Source: Streptomyces spinoverrucosus
GTDB taxonomy: Bacteria > Actinomycetota > Actinomycetes > Streptomycetales > Streptomycetaceae
NCBI RefSeq assembly: GCF_015712165.1
Contig: NZ_JADPZX010000001.1
Location: forward strand, 372,001-436,000
Direction of reading: 5' to 3'
Length of the DNA: 64,000 nt
Positions within the stretch are counted from its first letter, which is position 1; each line of letters begins with the position of its first letter. Below, one piece after another: positions 8,405 through 17,774 of this stretch. The notes below the pieces were generated by a model, which searched no databases, was not told where the DNA came from, and saw nothing but the letters and a program-made list of their open reading frames with translations. The translations under genes were made by a program, and so were the position numbers.

Positions 8405-8707
8405 TCAGTGCCGACGGTGCTGAATGGGTGCGGCCCGGCCGGTCCGCGAACGGCGGCGGCGATTCCACACGGGGTGGGCCTGCGCCGTGCCCGCCGCCCA
8501 TGCCGCGCCGGCTGCGGCCAGTGCGGCGGCGGCCGGTCCGTCGTACGGTTCGGCGATCCCCCGTACGAGCTCGGCGCGCCCCGGCCCTACCCCAAACCCC
8601 GCTCCAGCGCACCCCCAGATCAGCGCACCGATCCCCCACGCCAGCGCGGCCCCCGAGCGCCCCCGCTCACGACGCGGCGTCGGCGCGATTCCGCGACGCC
8701 CGCGCAC
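8405..8707 (-). CDS. Possible small membrane protein, unrecognised
   Basis: The 543 bp between the aldo/keto reductase and the Gfo/Idh gene hold no recognised gene. This frame has fair third-position GC and encodes up to 100 residues with two hydrophobic stretches (LAWGIGALIWGCAGAGFG and AAAALAAAGAAWAAG) and a basic tail. The start is uncertain and there is no strong ribosome site. It may be a real hypothetical membrane protein or a chance frame in GC-rich DNA. Confidence 0.3.
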   Translation of the reverse strand: MRGRRGIAPTPRRERGRSGAALAWGIGALIWGCAGAGFGVGPGRAELVRGIAEPYDGPAAAALAAAGAAWAAGTAQAHPVWNRRRRSRTGRAAPIQHRRH

Positions 8708-8823
8708 TCACCGCCCACGTCAGCACGCGGTACCCCTTTCCCCCGTCCGTGTGACACGCTCACCCAGACCGGCCTCGACCACGCCGGTCCTCGCAAGGTT
8801 CCGCACCGTGGGAGAGGCGACGC

Positions 8824-9714
8824 ATGCGTATCGGACTGCTCGGCACCGGCCCCTGGGCGCAGATGGTGCACGCCCCCGTCCTGAGCGAGCACGACGGGCT
8901 GGACTTCGTCGGTGTGTGGGGGCGCCGCCCGGCCGCCGCCAAGGAGCTGGCGGACCGTCACGGCACACGGGCCTACGACGACGTGGACGCCCTGCTCGGC
9001 GAGGTGGACGCGGTGGCGGTCGCGCTGCCCCCGGCGGTGCAGGCGGACCTCGCGGTGCGGGCCGCGCGGGCGGAGTGCCATCTGCTGCTCGACAAGCCCC
9101 TCGCGCCGACGGTCGCCGAGGGGCGGGCGGTGGCCGAGGCGGCACGCCGGGCCGGTGTCGCCTCGGTCGTCTTCTTCACCACCCGCTTCCAGACCGAGCC
9201 CGAGGCCTGGATCAGCGAACAGGCGGGCGGCGACGGCTGGTTCGTCGGGCGCGCCCAGTGGCTGGGCGCGGTGTTCACCAGCGGCGACAACCCCTTCGCC
9301 GCCTCACCGTGGCGGCGGGAGAAGGGCGCCCTGTGGGACGTGGGCCCGCACGCCCTGTCCGTGCTGCTGCCGGTGCTCGGGGACGTGACCGGCGTGTCGG
9401 CCGCGGCGCACGGTCCGCAGGACACCGTGCACGCCGTCCTCGACCACGTCACCGGCGCCTCCAGCACCCTGACCCTCAGCCTCACGGCCCCGCCCGCGGC
9501 GGCGGGCGCCACCGTCGAACTGCGGGGCGCGACCGGTGTGACGTCCCTCCCGGAGAGCTCCGAGGGCGCGCTGCCCGCGTTCTCCCGGGCGGCCGACGCG
9601 CTGCTCACCGCCGCCCGCACCGGCCGGCCGCACGCGTGTGACGCGGCGTTCGGGCTGCGGGTCACCGAGATCCTGGCGGCGGTGCAGGACGTGCTCGACC
9701 GGACCGTCGACTGA
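8824..9714 (+). CDS. Gfo/Idh/MocA-family oxidoreductase
   Basis: A 296-residue NAD(P)-dependent dehydrogenase. The N-terminal Rossmann fold opens with IGLLGTGPWA (residues 3-12), the cofactor-contacting EKP motif appears as LLLDKPLAPT, and WDVGPHALSVLLPVLG is the substrate-domain helix carrying the family His. It likely oxidises a sugar or cyclitol, unspecified. ATG 8824 follows GGGAGAGGCG. No sugar transporter adjoins it. It ends at a large palindromic terminator. Confidence 0.9.
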   Translation: MRIGLLGTGPWAQMVHAPVLSEHDGLDFVGVWGRRPAAAKELADRHGTRAYDDVDALLGEVDAVAVALPPAVQADLAVRAARAECHLLLDKPLAPTVAEGRAVAEAARRAGVASVVFFTTRFQTEPEAWISEQAGGDGWFVGRAQWLGAVFTSGDNPFAASPWRREKGALWDVGPHALSVLLPVLGDVTGVSAAAHGPQDTVHAVLDHVTGASSTLTLSLTAPPAAAGATVELRGATGVTSLPESSEGALPAFSRAADALLTAARTGRPHACDAAFGLRVTEILAAVQDVLDRTVD

Positions 9715-9727
9715 GCCGCATGGCATG

Positions 9728-9779
9728 ACGGTGCGCGGGGGCACGGAACGGACGTCCGTTCCGTGCCCCCGCGCACCGT
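9728..9779. terminator. 52-bp perfect palindrome, bidirectional terminator
   Basis: Positions 9728-9753 are exactly complementary to 9754-9779, with no loop bases. The palindrome lies between the Gfo/Idh gene (stop 9714) and glsB (stop 9821), which converge on it. The transcript would fold into a very stable hairpin on either strand. Confidence 0.8.
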
Positions 9780-9820
9780 GGGGCTCTCGGGCCGCGGCCC
9801 GCTCTGCTCGGGGTCACGCC

Positions 9821-10099
9821 TCAGGCGTGCCGGTGCGAACGCCGGCCGCCGGTGACGGCCCGGTACAGCAGGAGCAGGATGAGCGAGCCGACGATCGCGG
9901 CGACCCACGTCGACAGGTCGAAGAACCCGTCGATCGAGTCGACGCCGAAGATGACCTTCCCCAGCCAGCCGCCGAGCAGACCACCGGCGACACCGATCAG
10001 CATCGTGATGATGATCCCGCCCGGGTCCTTGCCCGGCAGCAGCAGCTTGGCGATGGCGCCGGCCAGAAGCCCGATCAGGATCCAGGCGATGATGCCCAC
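9821..10099 (-). CDS. GlsB/YeaQ/YmgE family membrane protein
   Basis: A 92-residue transglycosylase-associated, stress-linked membrane protein. Three hydrophobic helices contain the family pattern IIAWILIGLLAGAIAKLL, then GGIIITMLIGVAGGLLGGWLG and AAIVGSLILLLLYR. A basic tail is rich in His and Arg. Such proteins respond to general or membrane stress; their molecular role is unknown. ATG 10099 follows a GGAGGAG site. It is divergent from the phosphatase at 10222. Confidence 0.92.
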   Translation of the reverse strand: MGIIAWILIGLLAGAIAKLLLPGKDPGGIIITMLIGVAGGLLGGWLGKVIFGVDSIDGFFDLSTWVAAIVGSLILLLLYRAVTGGRRSHRHA

Positions 10100-10221
10100 G
10101 TCTCCTCCACCCTCCGTCGGAACTGTGTTCCCCTACCGGATGCGCCAAGAAGCCGTTGTCAAACCAGAAACCGGAACATGACACCCGGCAACGACATCCC
10201 GGCCCGGCGTAGCGTGGTGGT

Positions 10222-11346
10222 GTGGATACGGCGCAGGTCCTGTCACGGATCCGGCACCGGGACCGGCGGGGCTGGCTGCGGGGCGCGCCGCCGCCACGCT
10301 GGGTGCGGGTGCTGCCGGTCGCCCTGATCGCGGGCGTGGCCCTGGCCACGGTGGTCAGCCACGACCCGCTCGACATCGGCTTCCTGCTGGGCGCCATCCC
10401 GCCGCTGGCCGTCCTGTCGTACGGGCCGCTGGCGACGGCGATCCTCGGCGCGGCGGCGATCGCGCTGCTGCACGTCCCGGCGCTCCAGCTGAACCGGCCC
10501 GGCAACACCGACCTGTGGACGATCGGCTTCGTCGCCGCACTGAGCGTGTTCGTGTCGTTCGTCCGCAGTCACCGCGACGCCCAGCTCGACCTCGAGCGCA
10601 CCATCGCGGAGGCCGCGCAGCGCGCCCTGCTGCCGCCGCTGCCGGAAGTGGTCGGGCCGGTGCGCTGTGCGGGCCTGTACCGGGCGGCGCAGCGCGGGAC
10701 GCTGGTCGGCGGTGACTTCTACGACGTGCGGGACGGGCCCTACGGGGTGCGCGCGGTGCTGGGCGACGTCCAGGGGCACGGTCTGGCGGCCGTCGGCACG
10801 GTGGCCTCGCTGCTGGGCGCCTTCCGGGAGGCGGTGCTCGACCAGCCCGACCTGGAATCGGTGGCCGGCCGGCTGGACCGCCGGCTGACGGTGGACTCGG
10901 CGGAGGCCCGGCATGCCGATCTGTTCGCGACCGTCGTGCTGCTGGAGTTCGCCCGCGACGCGCGGTCCGTCAGGGTGGTGGCCTGCGGGCATCCGCCGCC
11001 GGTGCTGCTGCGCGCGGGGCAGGCCACGGACATCGGGGTCGAGGCGTGCATGCCGCTGGGGCTGGGCCTCGCCGACAGCACCCCGCACCGCGGGGTCACC
11101 GTGCGGCTGGAGCCGGGCGACGGGCTGTTCCTGGCCTCGGACGGCGTCTTCGAGGCCCGTGACCCGGCCGGCGCGTTCTACCCGGTGTCCGAACGGCTGG
11201 CGCTGCTGAACGGGAGCACCCCCGCCGCCCTGCCCGACCGCGTGTGGGAGGACCTGCTCCGGCACACCCGGAGCATCCACGACGACGTCACGATGCTCGT
11301 TCTCGCTCCCCGGCCGCCGCAGGAGCCGATCAGGAACAGCGCGTAG
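10222..11346 (+). CDS. Membrane-bound SpoIIE/PP2C serine phosphatase
   Basis: A 374-residue protein. Three or four N-terminal membrane helices (about 30-115) are followed by a PP2C-type SpoIIE domain. Metal-site motifs are intact: LVGGDFYDV, LGDVQGHG, GHPPPVLL, ASDGVFEARD and IHDDVTMLVL. Such phosphatases dephosphorylate anti-anti-sigma factors or related STAS proteins and so switch sigma-factor activity. The start is GTG 10222. No cognate kinase or STAS gene adjoins it; the nearest STAS protein is at 33242. Confidence 0.93.
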   Translation: MDTAQVLSRIRHRDRRGWLRGAPPPRWVRVLPVALIAGVALATVVSHDPLDIGFLLGAIPPLAVLSYGPLATAILGAAAIALLHVPALQLNRPGNTDLWTIGFVAALSVFVSFVRSHRDAQLDLERTIAEAAQRALLPPLPEVVGPVRCAGLYRAAQRGTLVGGDFYDVRDGPYGVRAVLGDVQGHGLAAVGTVASLLGAFREAVLDQPDLESVAGRLDRRLTVDSAEARHADLFATVVLLEFARDARSVRVVACGHPPPVLLRAGQATDIGVEACMPLGLGLADSTPHRGVTVRLEPGDGLFLASDGVFEARDPAGAFYPVSERLALLNGSTPAALPDRVWEDLLRHTRSIHDDVTMLVLAPRPPQEPIRNSA

Positions 11347-11454
11347 GGCTGCGGCTTCGGGATGCAGGGTGTGCTCCGGCGTTGAATGGTGTAAGTGGAC
11401 CCGATGACCGCACCGGGTCCGCGGCAGAACCCCCGGACCGGAGGAGCAGAGATC

Positions 11455-11661
11455 ATGTCGACGCCACAGCCCGACGCGTCCCGGCAGCCCGCGGACCGCG
11501 TCACCCCGGACGCCCTGCTCCACCCCCGCACCGGCACGGACGTGTCACCGGAGGACGTGGTGCTTGCCTCGGGCAAGGACCTCACACCGAAGAACCTGGA
11601 GTGGGCGCGGCGCAAGCTGGCACAGGAGGGCGACGCCGCACTCGACAAGCTGCTGCCGTAG
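11455..11661 (+). CDS. Small conserved hypothetical protein
   Basis: A 68-residue acidic soluble protein, probably folded only in the C-terminal half ([18 protein letters not shown]). GGAGGAGCAGAGATC before ATG 11455 sets the start; in-frame upstream codons lack a site. I recognise no domain. It lies between the SpoIIE phosphatase and the transhydrogenase on the same strand but is separated from both. Confidence 0.7.
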   Translation: MSTPQPDASRQPADRVTPDALLHPRTGTDVSPEDVVLASGKDLTPKNLEWARRKLAQEGDAALDKLLP

Positions 11662-11821
11662 GACCTGTCCGGCGGATCATGCCGCAGACGACCCAGCGCC
11701 GGTTTCCTGCGACCTGATCCGCCGGGCCGGCCGTCAACACGCCTCAAGTGCCGCCGTATTGGCTCCTGCACCACGGTTTCGCCCTTACGGAGAGGCCGGG
11801 TGGGCTGTCACACTTCCGAGG

Positions 11822-13225
11822 GTGCCCGACTTCGACATGCTCGTCCTCGGATCCGGCCCCGGTGGCCAGAAGGCCGCCATCGCCGCGGCCAAGCTGGGCC
11901 GCCGGGTCGCCGTCGTCGACCGCCCCGACATGGTCGGCGGGGTCTCCATCCACACCGGCACCATCCCCTCCAAGACGCTGCGCGAGGCGGTGCTCTACCT
12001 CACCGGTCTCACCCAGCGCGACCTCTACGGGCAGAGCTACCGCGTGAAGGAGGACATCACCGTCGCCGACCTGATCGCGCGCACCCAGCACGTGGTCGGC
12101 CGCGAGGTGGACGTGATCCGCAGCCAGCTGTCCCGCAACCACGTCACCCTGTTCGCCGGCACCGGCCGCTTCGTCGACCCGCACACCGTCGCCCTGCACG
12201 AAGTGGGCGGCCAGGAGCGGCTGATCAGCGCCGAGCACGTCGTGATCGCCACCGGCACCCGGCCCGCCCGGCCGGACAGCGTGGAGTTCGACGGCCGCAC
12301 GATCATGGACTCGGACAACGTCCTGGCCCTCGAACGCGTCCCGCGCTCCATGGTCATCGTGGGTGCGGGGGTGATCGGCATGGAGTACGCCAGCATGTTC
12401 GCCGCCCTCGGCAGCAAGGTGACGGTGGTCGAGAAGCGGGCCGGGATGCTCGACATGTGCGACGTCGAGGTCGTCGAGTCGCTCAAGTACCACCTGCGGG
12501 ACCTCGCGGTGACGTTCCGGTTCGGGGAGACCGTCGCCGCGGTCGAGCGGCATCCCCGGGGTGCCCTGACCGTGCTGGAGAGCGGCAAGAAGATCCCGGC
12601 GGACGCGGTGATGTACTCGGCGGGCCGGCAGGGCCTCACGGACGGCCTCGACCTCGACAAGGCGGGCCTGACCGCCGACGCGCGCGGCCGGATAGCGGTA
12701 GACGAGCACTACCGCACGCAGGTGCCGCACATCTACGCCGTAGGCGACGTCATCGGCTATCCGGCGCTGGCGGCGACCTCCATGGAGCAGGGGCGGGCGG
12801 CGGCGTACCACGCGTTCGGGGAGCCGGTCGGGCGCATGCACAACCTCCAGCCGATCGGCATCTACACCATCCCGGAGATCAGCTTCGTGGGGCGTACGGA
12901 GGACCAGCTCACCGAGGACCGGGTGCCCTTCGAGGTCGGGGTCTCCCGCTATCGGGAGCTGGCCCGGGGGCAGATCATCGGCGACTCGCACGGCGTGCTC
13001 AAGCTGCTGGTCTCGCCCGAGGACCGCACGCTGCTCGGCGTGCACTGCTTCGGCACGGGCGCGACCGAGCTGATCCACATCGGGCAGTCCGTGATGGGGT
13101 GCGGCGGCACGGTCGACTACCTGGTCGACGCGGTGTTCAACTATCCGACGCTGGCGGAGTCCTACAAGGTGGCCGCCCTGGACGCCACGAACAAGCTCCG
13201 CCAGATCGACCGCATCGCCGACTGA
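11822..13225 (+). CDS. sthA: Soluble pyridine nucleotide transhydrogenase
   Basis: A 467-residue FAD flavoprotein (Si-type transhydrogenase) that moves hydride between NADPH and NAD+ in the cytoplasm. FAD site LGSGPGG is at residues 10-16 and NAD site [13 protein letters not shown] near 180. The segment [15 protein letters not shown] replaces the redox-active Cys pair of lipoamide dehydrogenases, which distinguishes SthA. The C-terminal dimer domain is intact ([14 protein letters not shown]). The start is GTG 11822; ATG 11837 is possible. Three tandem GAGCCGACC repeats follow the stop. Confidence 0.93.
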   Translation: MPDFDMLVLGSGPGGQKAAIAAAKLGRRVAVVDRPDMVGGVSIHTGTIPSKTLREAVLYLTGLTQRDLYGQSYRVKEDITVADLIARTQHVVGREVDVIRSQLSRNHVTLFAGTGRFVDPHTVALHEVGGQERLISAEHVVIATGTRPARPDSVEFDGRTIMDSDNVLALERVPRSMVIVGAGVIGMEYASMFAALGSKVTVVEKRAGMLDMCDVEVVESLKYHLRDLAVTFRFGETVAAVERHPRGALTVLESGKKIPADAVMYSAGRQGLTDGLDLDKAGLTADARGRIAVDEHYRTQVPHIYAVGDVIGYPALAATSMEQGRAAAYHAFGEPVGRMHNLQPIGIYTIPEISFVGRTEDQLTEDRVPFEVGVSRYRELARGQIIGDSHGVLKLLVSPEDRTLLGVHCFGTGATELIHIGQSVMGCGGTVDYLVDAVFNYPTLAESYKVAALDATNKLRQIDRIAD

Positions 13226-13256
13226 GCCGACCGAGCCGACCGAGCCGACAGGCCGG

Positions 13257-13751
13257 TCAGGGCGAGTCCTCGTCCACGACGTGCACGGCCGCCTCCTCGG
13301 CGCCCGCGGCCCCCGCGTCGACGCCCTTGTCCTCGGCGACCTCCTCCTTGGTGGTGTCCGGGTGTGCGCCCTCGTCCGGCGCCACCAGACGCCCGGCGCG
13401 CTCGGTGCCCGCCTCGGGGTCGACCGGCTCGCCCGCGCCGCCGGGGAGGTCGCCGATGTCGTCCCCGGCGGGCTCGGCCACGTCGGGCCGCTCCTGGGCG
13501 AGGCGCTGGTCGAGGGTCTCGCCGGTGTGCTGTTCGCCGGCCGTGGTGCCGTGCTTGGTGACGCCGAGGGGCTTCTCCGGCGGCGAGTAACCCTCGTCCA
13601 GGGTGTCGTCGTAGGTGCGCTCGTCGACGGCGTCCTGCAGGTCGAGGGGCGCCGCGTCCGCCTGCTCCTCATTGGTCCCGGTGGGCTGGTAGGCGTCGTC
13701 GGCCGTCGCGGCGTCCGCCACCGGTTCGGGGCGCGTCCCTTCGCTGCCCAT
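13257..13751 (-). CDS. DUF5709 acidic protein
   Basis: A 164-residue, highly acidic, probably disordered protein of the DUF5709 family, known in Streptomyces but of unknown role. Family features are DAYQPTG, DTLDEGYSPPEKPLGVTKHGTT and TLDQRLAQERPDV. AGGGAGGCAGCC precedes ATG 13751. A longer form from ATG 13832 also has a GGAAG site and cannot be excluded. It converges on sthA. Confidence 0.85.
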   Translation of the reverse strand: MGSEGTRPEPVADAATADDAYQPTGTNEEQADAAPLDLQDAVDERTYDDTLDEGYSPPEKPLGVTKHGTTAGEQHTGETLDQRLAQERPDVAEPAGDDIGDLPGGAGEPVDPEAGTERAGRLVAPDEGAHPDTTKEEVAEDKGVDAGAAGAEEAAVHVVDEDSP

Positions 13752-14165
13752 GGCTGCCTCCCTGTCGTGCTGCGTCGACTCGTCGATCTCGGCGTCGGTC
13801 CCTGTCCGCGTTTCCCGTCGAGGGCGCTCCATGCGCGCTTCCTGCCGGGCGGATCGCACGGCGCCCACGCCGGTTCCGCTTCTCGGGCGGCAAGGTCCCT
13901 GACCGGCGTGGGAGTTGGCCGTGCGGCAGTCCGCAGGAGTTTTCCCGGGGGGAATCTTGCACGGCCGACGCGCGGGGCTATCATCACTCGCACACACGGT
14001 GTGACCGTCCGACAACGGGGCGGCCACCACCGCACCCTCCCCGTTTCCAGCCGCCCCGGCCCGAGGCCATCCCTCTTCGGTCGACGGCGGATTCACCACC
14101 CCCCACACCACTTACGCCGTCGGGGCGTTCGCCCTCGCGTCGTGCAAGTCGAAAGCAGCGCAGGC
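13752..14165. promoter_or_regulatory. Divergent intergenic region, DUF5709 and permease
   Basis: A 414-bp divergent spacer that must hold both promoters. Part may be coding if the DUF5709 gene starts at 13832. I see no long inverted repeats and no additional convincing ORF. GGGGGGAATCTTGC around 13947 is one of the few AT-containing patches. Confidence 0.35.
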
Positions 14166-15638
14166 ATGAGCAAGAGCACGGGCAGAGGGCTGCAGGCAGG
14201 CGCCCTCGGGACGTTCGACACCGTGGTGATGGCGGTCGCGGGCAGCGCCCCCGCGTACTCGCTGGCCGCCACCACGGCCGTTCTGTTCGGGGCAGTGGGG
14301 CTGGCGGGCCCGGCGGCTCTGCTGTACTGCGCGATACCCATGCTGGGCATCGCGCTGGCGTTCAGCCGTCTCAGCCGTATCGACGTGAACGCGGGCGCCA
14401 GTTACTCCTGGGTGGGCCGTACGCTCCACCCGTTCCTGGGGTTCATCAGCGGCTGGGCGCTGGTGGTGTCGGCGACCATCTTCATGGTGGCCGGTTCGCT
14501 GCCCGCCGGGTCGATGACGCTGGCCCTGTTCGACAAGGACCTGGCGGACGACACCGCGCTCGCCTCGGTGGTGGGCGCGGGGTGGTTCCTGCTGATGCTG
14601 CTGGTGGTGCTGGGCGGCGCCCGGCTGACCGTGCGCGCGCAGCTGCTGATGTCGGGTGTGGAGCTGGTCATCCTGGCCGTCTTCGCGGTGCTGGCGCTGC
14701 TGCACTCGGACAACGCCCGTACGTTCGACTGGTCCTGGCTCGGGTTCGGCCACTTCGACGGCCTGTCGGGCTTCGCCGCCGGGGCGCTGGTCGCCGCGTT
14801 CTACTACTGGGGCTGGGACGTCGCCTGCAACCTCAGCGAGGAGACCCGCAACAGCCGCCGTACGACGGGCCTGGCGGGCCTCATCGGGATCGGCATCGTC
14901 TTCCTGCTGTTCCTGGTGTTCACCATCGCGGTGAACATCGTGCTCTCCACCCGGCAGATCGAGGAGAACGGCGCCGACGTGCTGGCCGTGCTCGGCGACG
15001 AGATCTGGCCGGGCTGGGGCGGCAAGCTGATCGTCGCGGCCGTGATGCTGTCCACCATCGCCACGCTGGAGACGACGCTCATCCAGGTCACGCGGTCGCT
15101 GTTCGCGATGGGCCGGGACCGTACCATGCCGGCCGCGCTGGGCCGGGTGCACCGTCGGTGGAACACGCCGTGGGTGGCGATCGCCGTGGTCGGCGCGGTG
15201 GCGCTGGCGATGTTCGTCGCCGCCAACACACTGGGCTCGGTCGGCGACATCCTCTCCGATGCCATCTCGGCGATCGGTCTGCAGATCGCCGTCTACTACG
15301 GACTGGCCGGCCTCGCCGCGGTCGTCGCCTATCGGGGCATGCTGCTGCGCTCACCGGGGCACTTCCTGCTCGGCGGGGTGTGGCCGTTGCTCGGCTCGCT
15401 GTTCATGTTCTGGATCTTCGTGGAGTCCCTGGGCGAGTTGAGCGTGACGGCGGTCGCGATCGGCGTCGGAGGGCTCGCCGTGGGTCTGGTGCCGATGCTC
15501 TGGTACTGGCAGCGGGGCAGCGACTACTACCGCCCGGACCGGCTGGACGCCACCCGCGCCATCGCGTCGGACTACACGCCCGACGGCCATGCGGCCGCGG
15601 TGTCCCGCAGCCACGAGGGTCTCTCCACCGACTTCTGA
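14166..15638 (+). CDS. APC-superfamily amino acid permease
   Basis: A 490-residue, 12-helix integral membrane transporter of the amino acid-polyamine-organocation superfamily. Helix 1 carries the unwound-helix motif AVAGSAPAYSLAATTA. Helix 3 carries GASYSWVGRTLHPFLGFISGW, and helix 6 begins around AAFYYWGWDVACNLSEET. The substrate is probably an amino acid or amine. ATG 14166 fits the conserved N-terminus (GRGLQAGALGTFDTVVM). A gene of unknown function starts 11 bp after the stop, so the two are likely co-transcribed. Confidence 0.92.
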   Translation: MSKSTGRGLQAGALGTFDTVVMAVAGSAPAYSLAATTAVLFGAVGLAGPAALLYCAIPMLGIALAFSRLSRIDVNAGASYSWVGRTLHPFLGFISGWALVVSATIFMVAGSLPAGSMTLALFDKDLADDTALASVVGAGWFLLMLLVVLGGARLTVRAQLLMSGVELVILAVFAVLALLHSDNARTFDWSWLGFGHFDGLSGFAAGALVAAFYYWGWDVACNLSEETRNSRRTTGLAGLIGIGIVFLLFLVFTIAVNIVLSTRQIEENGADVLAVLGDEIWPGWGGKLIVAAVMLSTIATLETTLIQVTRSLFAMGRDRTMPAALGRVHRRWNTPWVAIAVVGAVALAMFVAANTLGSVGDILSDAISAIGLQIAVYYGLAGLAAVVAYRGMLLRSPGHFLLGGVWPLLGSLFMFWIFVESLGELSVTAVAIGVGGLAVGLVPMLWYWQRGSDYYRPDRLDATRAIASDYTPDGHAAAVSRSHEGLSTDF

Positions 15639-15649
15639 AAGAGACCCCC

Positions 15650-16603
15650 ATGGCGCGCGACCGCTTCACCCCCGACTTCGACCCCGACTGCGGGGACGCG
15701 GACCTCACCGCGGCCCGCCACGACATCGTTATCGGCCGCTGGCAGGGACTGCGTGAACTGCTGCGGTCCACCGGACCCGACTGGCCCCTGCGGGGGCACC
15801 GGGTGCGGCTGCTCGCGCAGGCCTGCGCGGGCAGTTCGGCGGTGGAGTCCTGGCTGGCCGCCGAACCGCACAGCGCCGACGCGCTGGTTCTGCGGGCCGC
15901 GACCGAGACGGCCCGGGCGTTCAACCTGGCCATCTCGGCCGGGCGGGGCGTGCCGATCGACCGGGAGCGCATCGACGGCGCGGTGCTGGCGTGCCTGCGC
16001 GCCACGGAGGCGTACCCGGCGGACCCGACGCCGTGGATCTCACTGATCTCCGTGGCCCGCCTGTACCCGCAGGGGGTGCGCCGACGGGAACTGGCCCGCT
16101 GGTGGGAGGAGTTGCACCAGCGGGACCAGTACAGCATGGAGGGCCACATCCAGGTACTGCACTACTACTCCTCCCGCTGGCACGGCACCCACGGCCTGAT
16201 GTACGACTTCGCCCGCGACACCGCCGGACTGGCCCCGCCCGGCTGCGCGCTGCCGGTGCTGGTGCAGTACGCCCGCGTCGAGGAGTTCCGCTACGCCCTG
16301 GACGCCGCCCACGGCCACCGCTCCGCCGTCGGTCTCGGGCAGCACTGGGACCACGACGGCGCCGTCAGCGACGTACGCCGCACCTGGCAGCGCTGGATCC
16401 AGGAACGCCCGGACACTCCGGTCACCCCGGTCGAGCTGCGCGACCTCAACTACCTGGCGCACGCCGCCTGTCACGCCGGCACCTCGGACATCGCCGCAGA
16501 TCTGCTCCGTCTGCTCGGCCGCCAGTACACCCGAACGCCCTGGTCGTACACCGGAGATCCGGCGAAGGAGATCATCCGGTGGCGGGGCCAGCTGCGGGTG
16601 TGA
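15650..16603 (+). CDS. Unrecognised 317-aa helical protein downstream of permease
   Basis: I do not recognise a family. It is soluble and mostly helical with TPR-like spacing (VLACLRATEAYPADPTPWISL; LARWWEELHQRDQYSMEGH), and rich in Trp, His and Tyr in the middle. ATG 15650 follows GAAAGAG, 11 bp after the permease stop, indicating an operon. It could assist or regulate use of the imported amine or amino acid, but nothing in the sequence shows this. It converges on the ferritin-like gene, 20 bp away. Confidence 0.75.
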   Translation: MARDRFTPDFDPDCGDADLTAARHDIVIGRWQGLRELLRSTGPDWPLRGHRVRLLAQACAGSSAVESWLAAEPHSADALVLRAATETARAFNLAISAGRGVPIDRERIDGAVLACLRATEAYPADPTPWISLISVARLYPQGVRRRELARWWEELHQRDQYSMEGHIQVLHYYSSRWHGTHGLMYDFARDTAGLAPPGCALPVLVQYARVEEFRYALDAAHGHRSAVGLGQHWDHDGAVSDVRRTWQRWIQERPDTPVTPVELRDLNYLAHAACHAGTSDIAADLLRLLGRQYTRTPWSYTGDPAKEIIRWRGQLRV

Positions 16604-16623
16604 GACCGAACCCCGTCGGTGAA

Positions 16624-17694
16624 CTATCCGTCGGTGAACAGGAACTCCGGACCGTAGGTCCTTCCGCTGCCGTCGGGCAGCGGTCTCCGCATCGCGGCCC
16701 GGGCCGGATCCTGGAGGGCGAACATCTGGCCCACGGCCTTGTTGAGCAGTTCCTTGGCGGTGGCGGGCAGATCAGCCTGCCAGGCGGCCTCCAGGAAGCG
16801 CAGCATCTGACTGTAGGTGCGGTTGACGGCGTCGAGGAGTTGCCTCGTCTCCGGGTCCGGCGCCAGCGGGCCGGAGGTTCCCCAGCCTCCGGAGGGGACC
16901 CTGCCCATGGGGAGGGCCGGGGGCATCGGGATCTCGGCGCCGGCGAACTCCCACCGGTCCGGGTTCTCTGCGGTCCTCACCAGTTTGCGGCCGTGGAAGA
17001 TCTCCCGGAAGACATAGAAGTGGGCCAGTTCCTCGGGCTCCCCGGGGTGGGGGTTCTCCGGCGATGCGGAGGTGCCCTCGCCCTGCTCCTTGATCACCCC
17101 GATGGCCGCTTCGACATCGGCCAGGGATCTGAGCGCGCCCACATTGTTGCCCTCGCCGTGGTGCGGCATGTTCCTGGTCAGCTGGTGGCCTCCGGTGATC
17201 AGGTCCGGATGGCTGCGGAACGCCTCCAGCACCGCGGTGTAGAAGGCCCCGATCGACGTGTGCGTTTCGGCTGCCGCGACCGGTCGGTCGGGTTCCTCGA
17301 TGCGCGAGTACAGGTCCAGTGAGTCTTTGGACAATCCGCTGAGGAACACGGTGAGTTCGGGTCGTACACCGCCCGGCAACGGGCCCGGGTACGCGGGCAC
17401 CGCCCTCGCGTCCGCGAGCCGGGGAACTCCACCGACGGTGGTGAGCAGATTTCCGGCGAGACCGAGATGGGACATCTCGTCGAACACGATCCGCCCGATC
17501 GCGGAGGACGCTTCCCCGTCCCGCGCGGAATCGTCGATCGACCACAGGCCGCACAAATACGGCGGCAGCGTGGCGAGTTCCAGCATGACTGCCTGCTGCA
17601 GGGCCTCCTTCAGCCAGTCGGCGTCGCGAAGTTCCGCGGGCTCGTCCAGCAACTCGACGATGCGTTTGCTGCGGTATTCGAGAACAGAAGTCAC
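16624..17694 (-). CDS. VioB/RebD-type ferritin-like protein
   Basis: A 356-residue protein whose first ~240 residues are the ferritin-like domain found in VioB/RebD/StaD iminophenylpyruvate dimer synthases (PF12902 type). Candidate di-iron ligands are in place: Glu39 (MLELATLPPY), Glu73 and His76 (FDEMSH), Glu203 or Glu206 (KEQGEGT), Glu222 and His225 (EELAHFY). VioB-family enzymes are about 1000 residues; this one lacks the rest, so it is a stand-alone metal oxidoreductase of unknown substrate. GTG 17694 follows GGAGGGAG. It lies 80 bp downstream of the SARP gene on the same strand and is probably under its control. Confidence 0.85.
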   Translation of the reverse strand: MTSVLEYRSKRIVELLDEPAELRDADWLKEALQQAVMLELATLPPYLCGLWSIDDSARDGEASSAIGRIVFDEMSHLGLAGNLLTTVGGVPRLADARAVPAYPGPLPGGVRPELTVFLSGLSKDSLDLYSRIEEPDRPVAAAETHTSIGAFYTAVLEAFRSHPDLITGGHQLTRNMPHHGEGNNVGALRSLADVEAAIGVIKEQGEGTSASPENPHPGEPEELAHFYVFREIFHGRKLVRTAENPDRWEFAGAEIPMPPALPMGRVPSGGWGTSGPLAPDPETRQLLDAVNRTYSQMLRFLEAAWQADLPATAKELLNKAVGQMFALQDPARAAMRRPLPDGSGRTYGPEFLFTDG

Positions 17695-17774
17695 GGAGAA
17701 CTCCCTCCGTGCGGAGAAATCCCTCTCGTACGCCTTTCCCGTCACGAGCGTAGCCGGGCGCCGTCACTCCGGCG

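Noticed and set aside
8424..8823. Plus-strand frames between the aldo/keto reductase and Gfo/Idh genes
   Set aside because: They give Arg/Pro-rich sequence without ribosome site or hydrophobic pattern.
13224..13250. GAGCCGACC repeated three times after sthA, considered as a CRISPR or regulatory array
   Set aside because: The units are too short and adjacent, with no spacers; it is simple slippage.
11744..14035. A 763-residue open frame on the minus strand across sthA
   Set aside because: It is antisense to a gene with clear motifs, has low-complexity His/Arg/Gln-rich translation and is an artefact of GC-rich third positions.
16611..16634. Direct repeat CCGTCGGTGAAC twice at the convergent 3' ends of 15650 and 16624 genes
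   Set aside because: Twelve bp in GC-rich DNA with no further signal; no sign of an attachment site or element.
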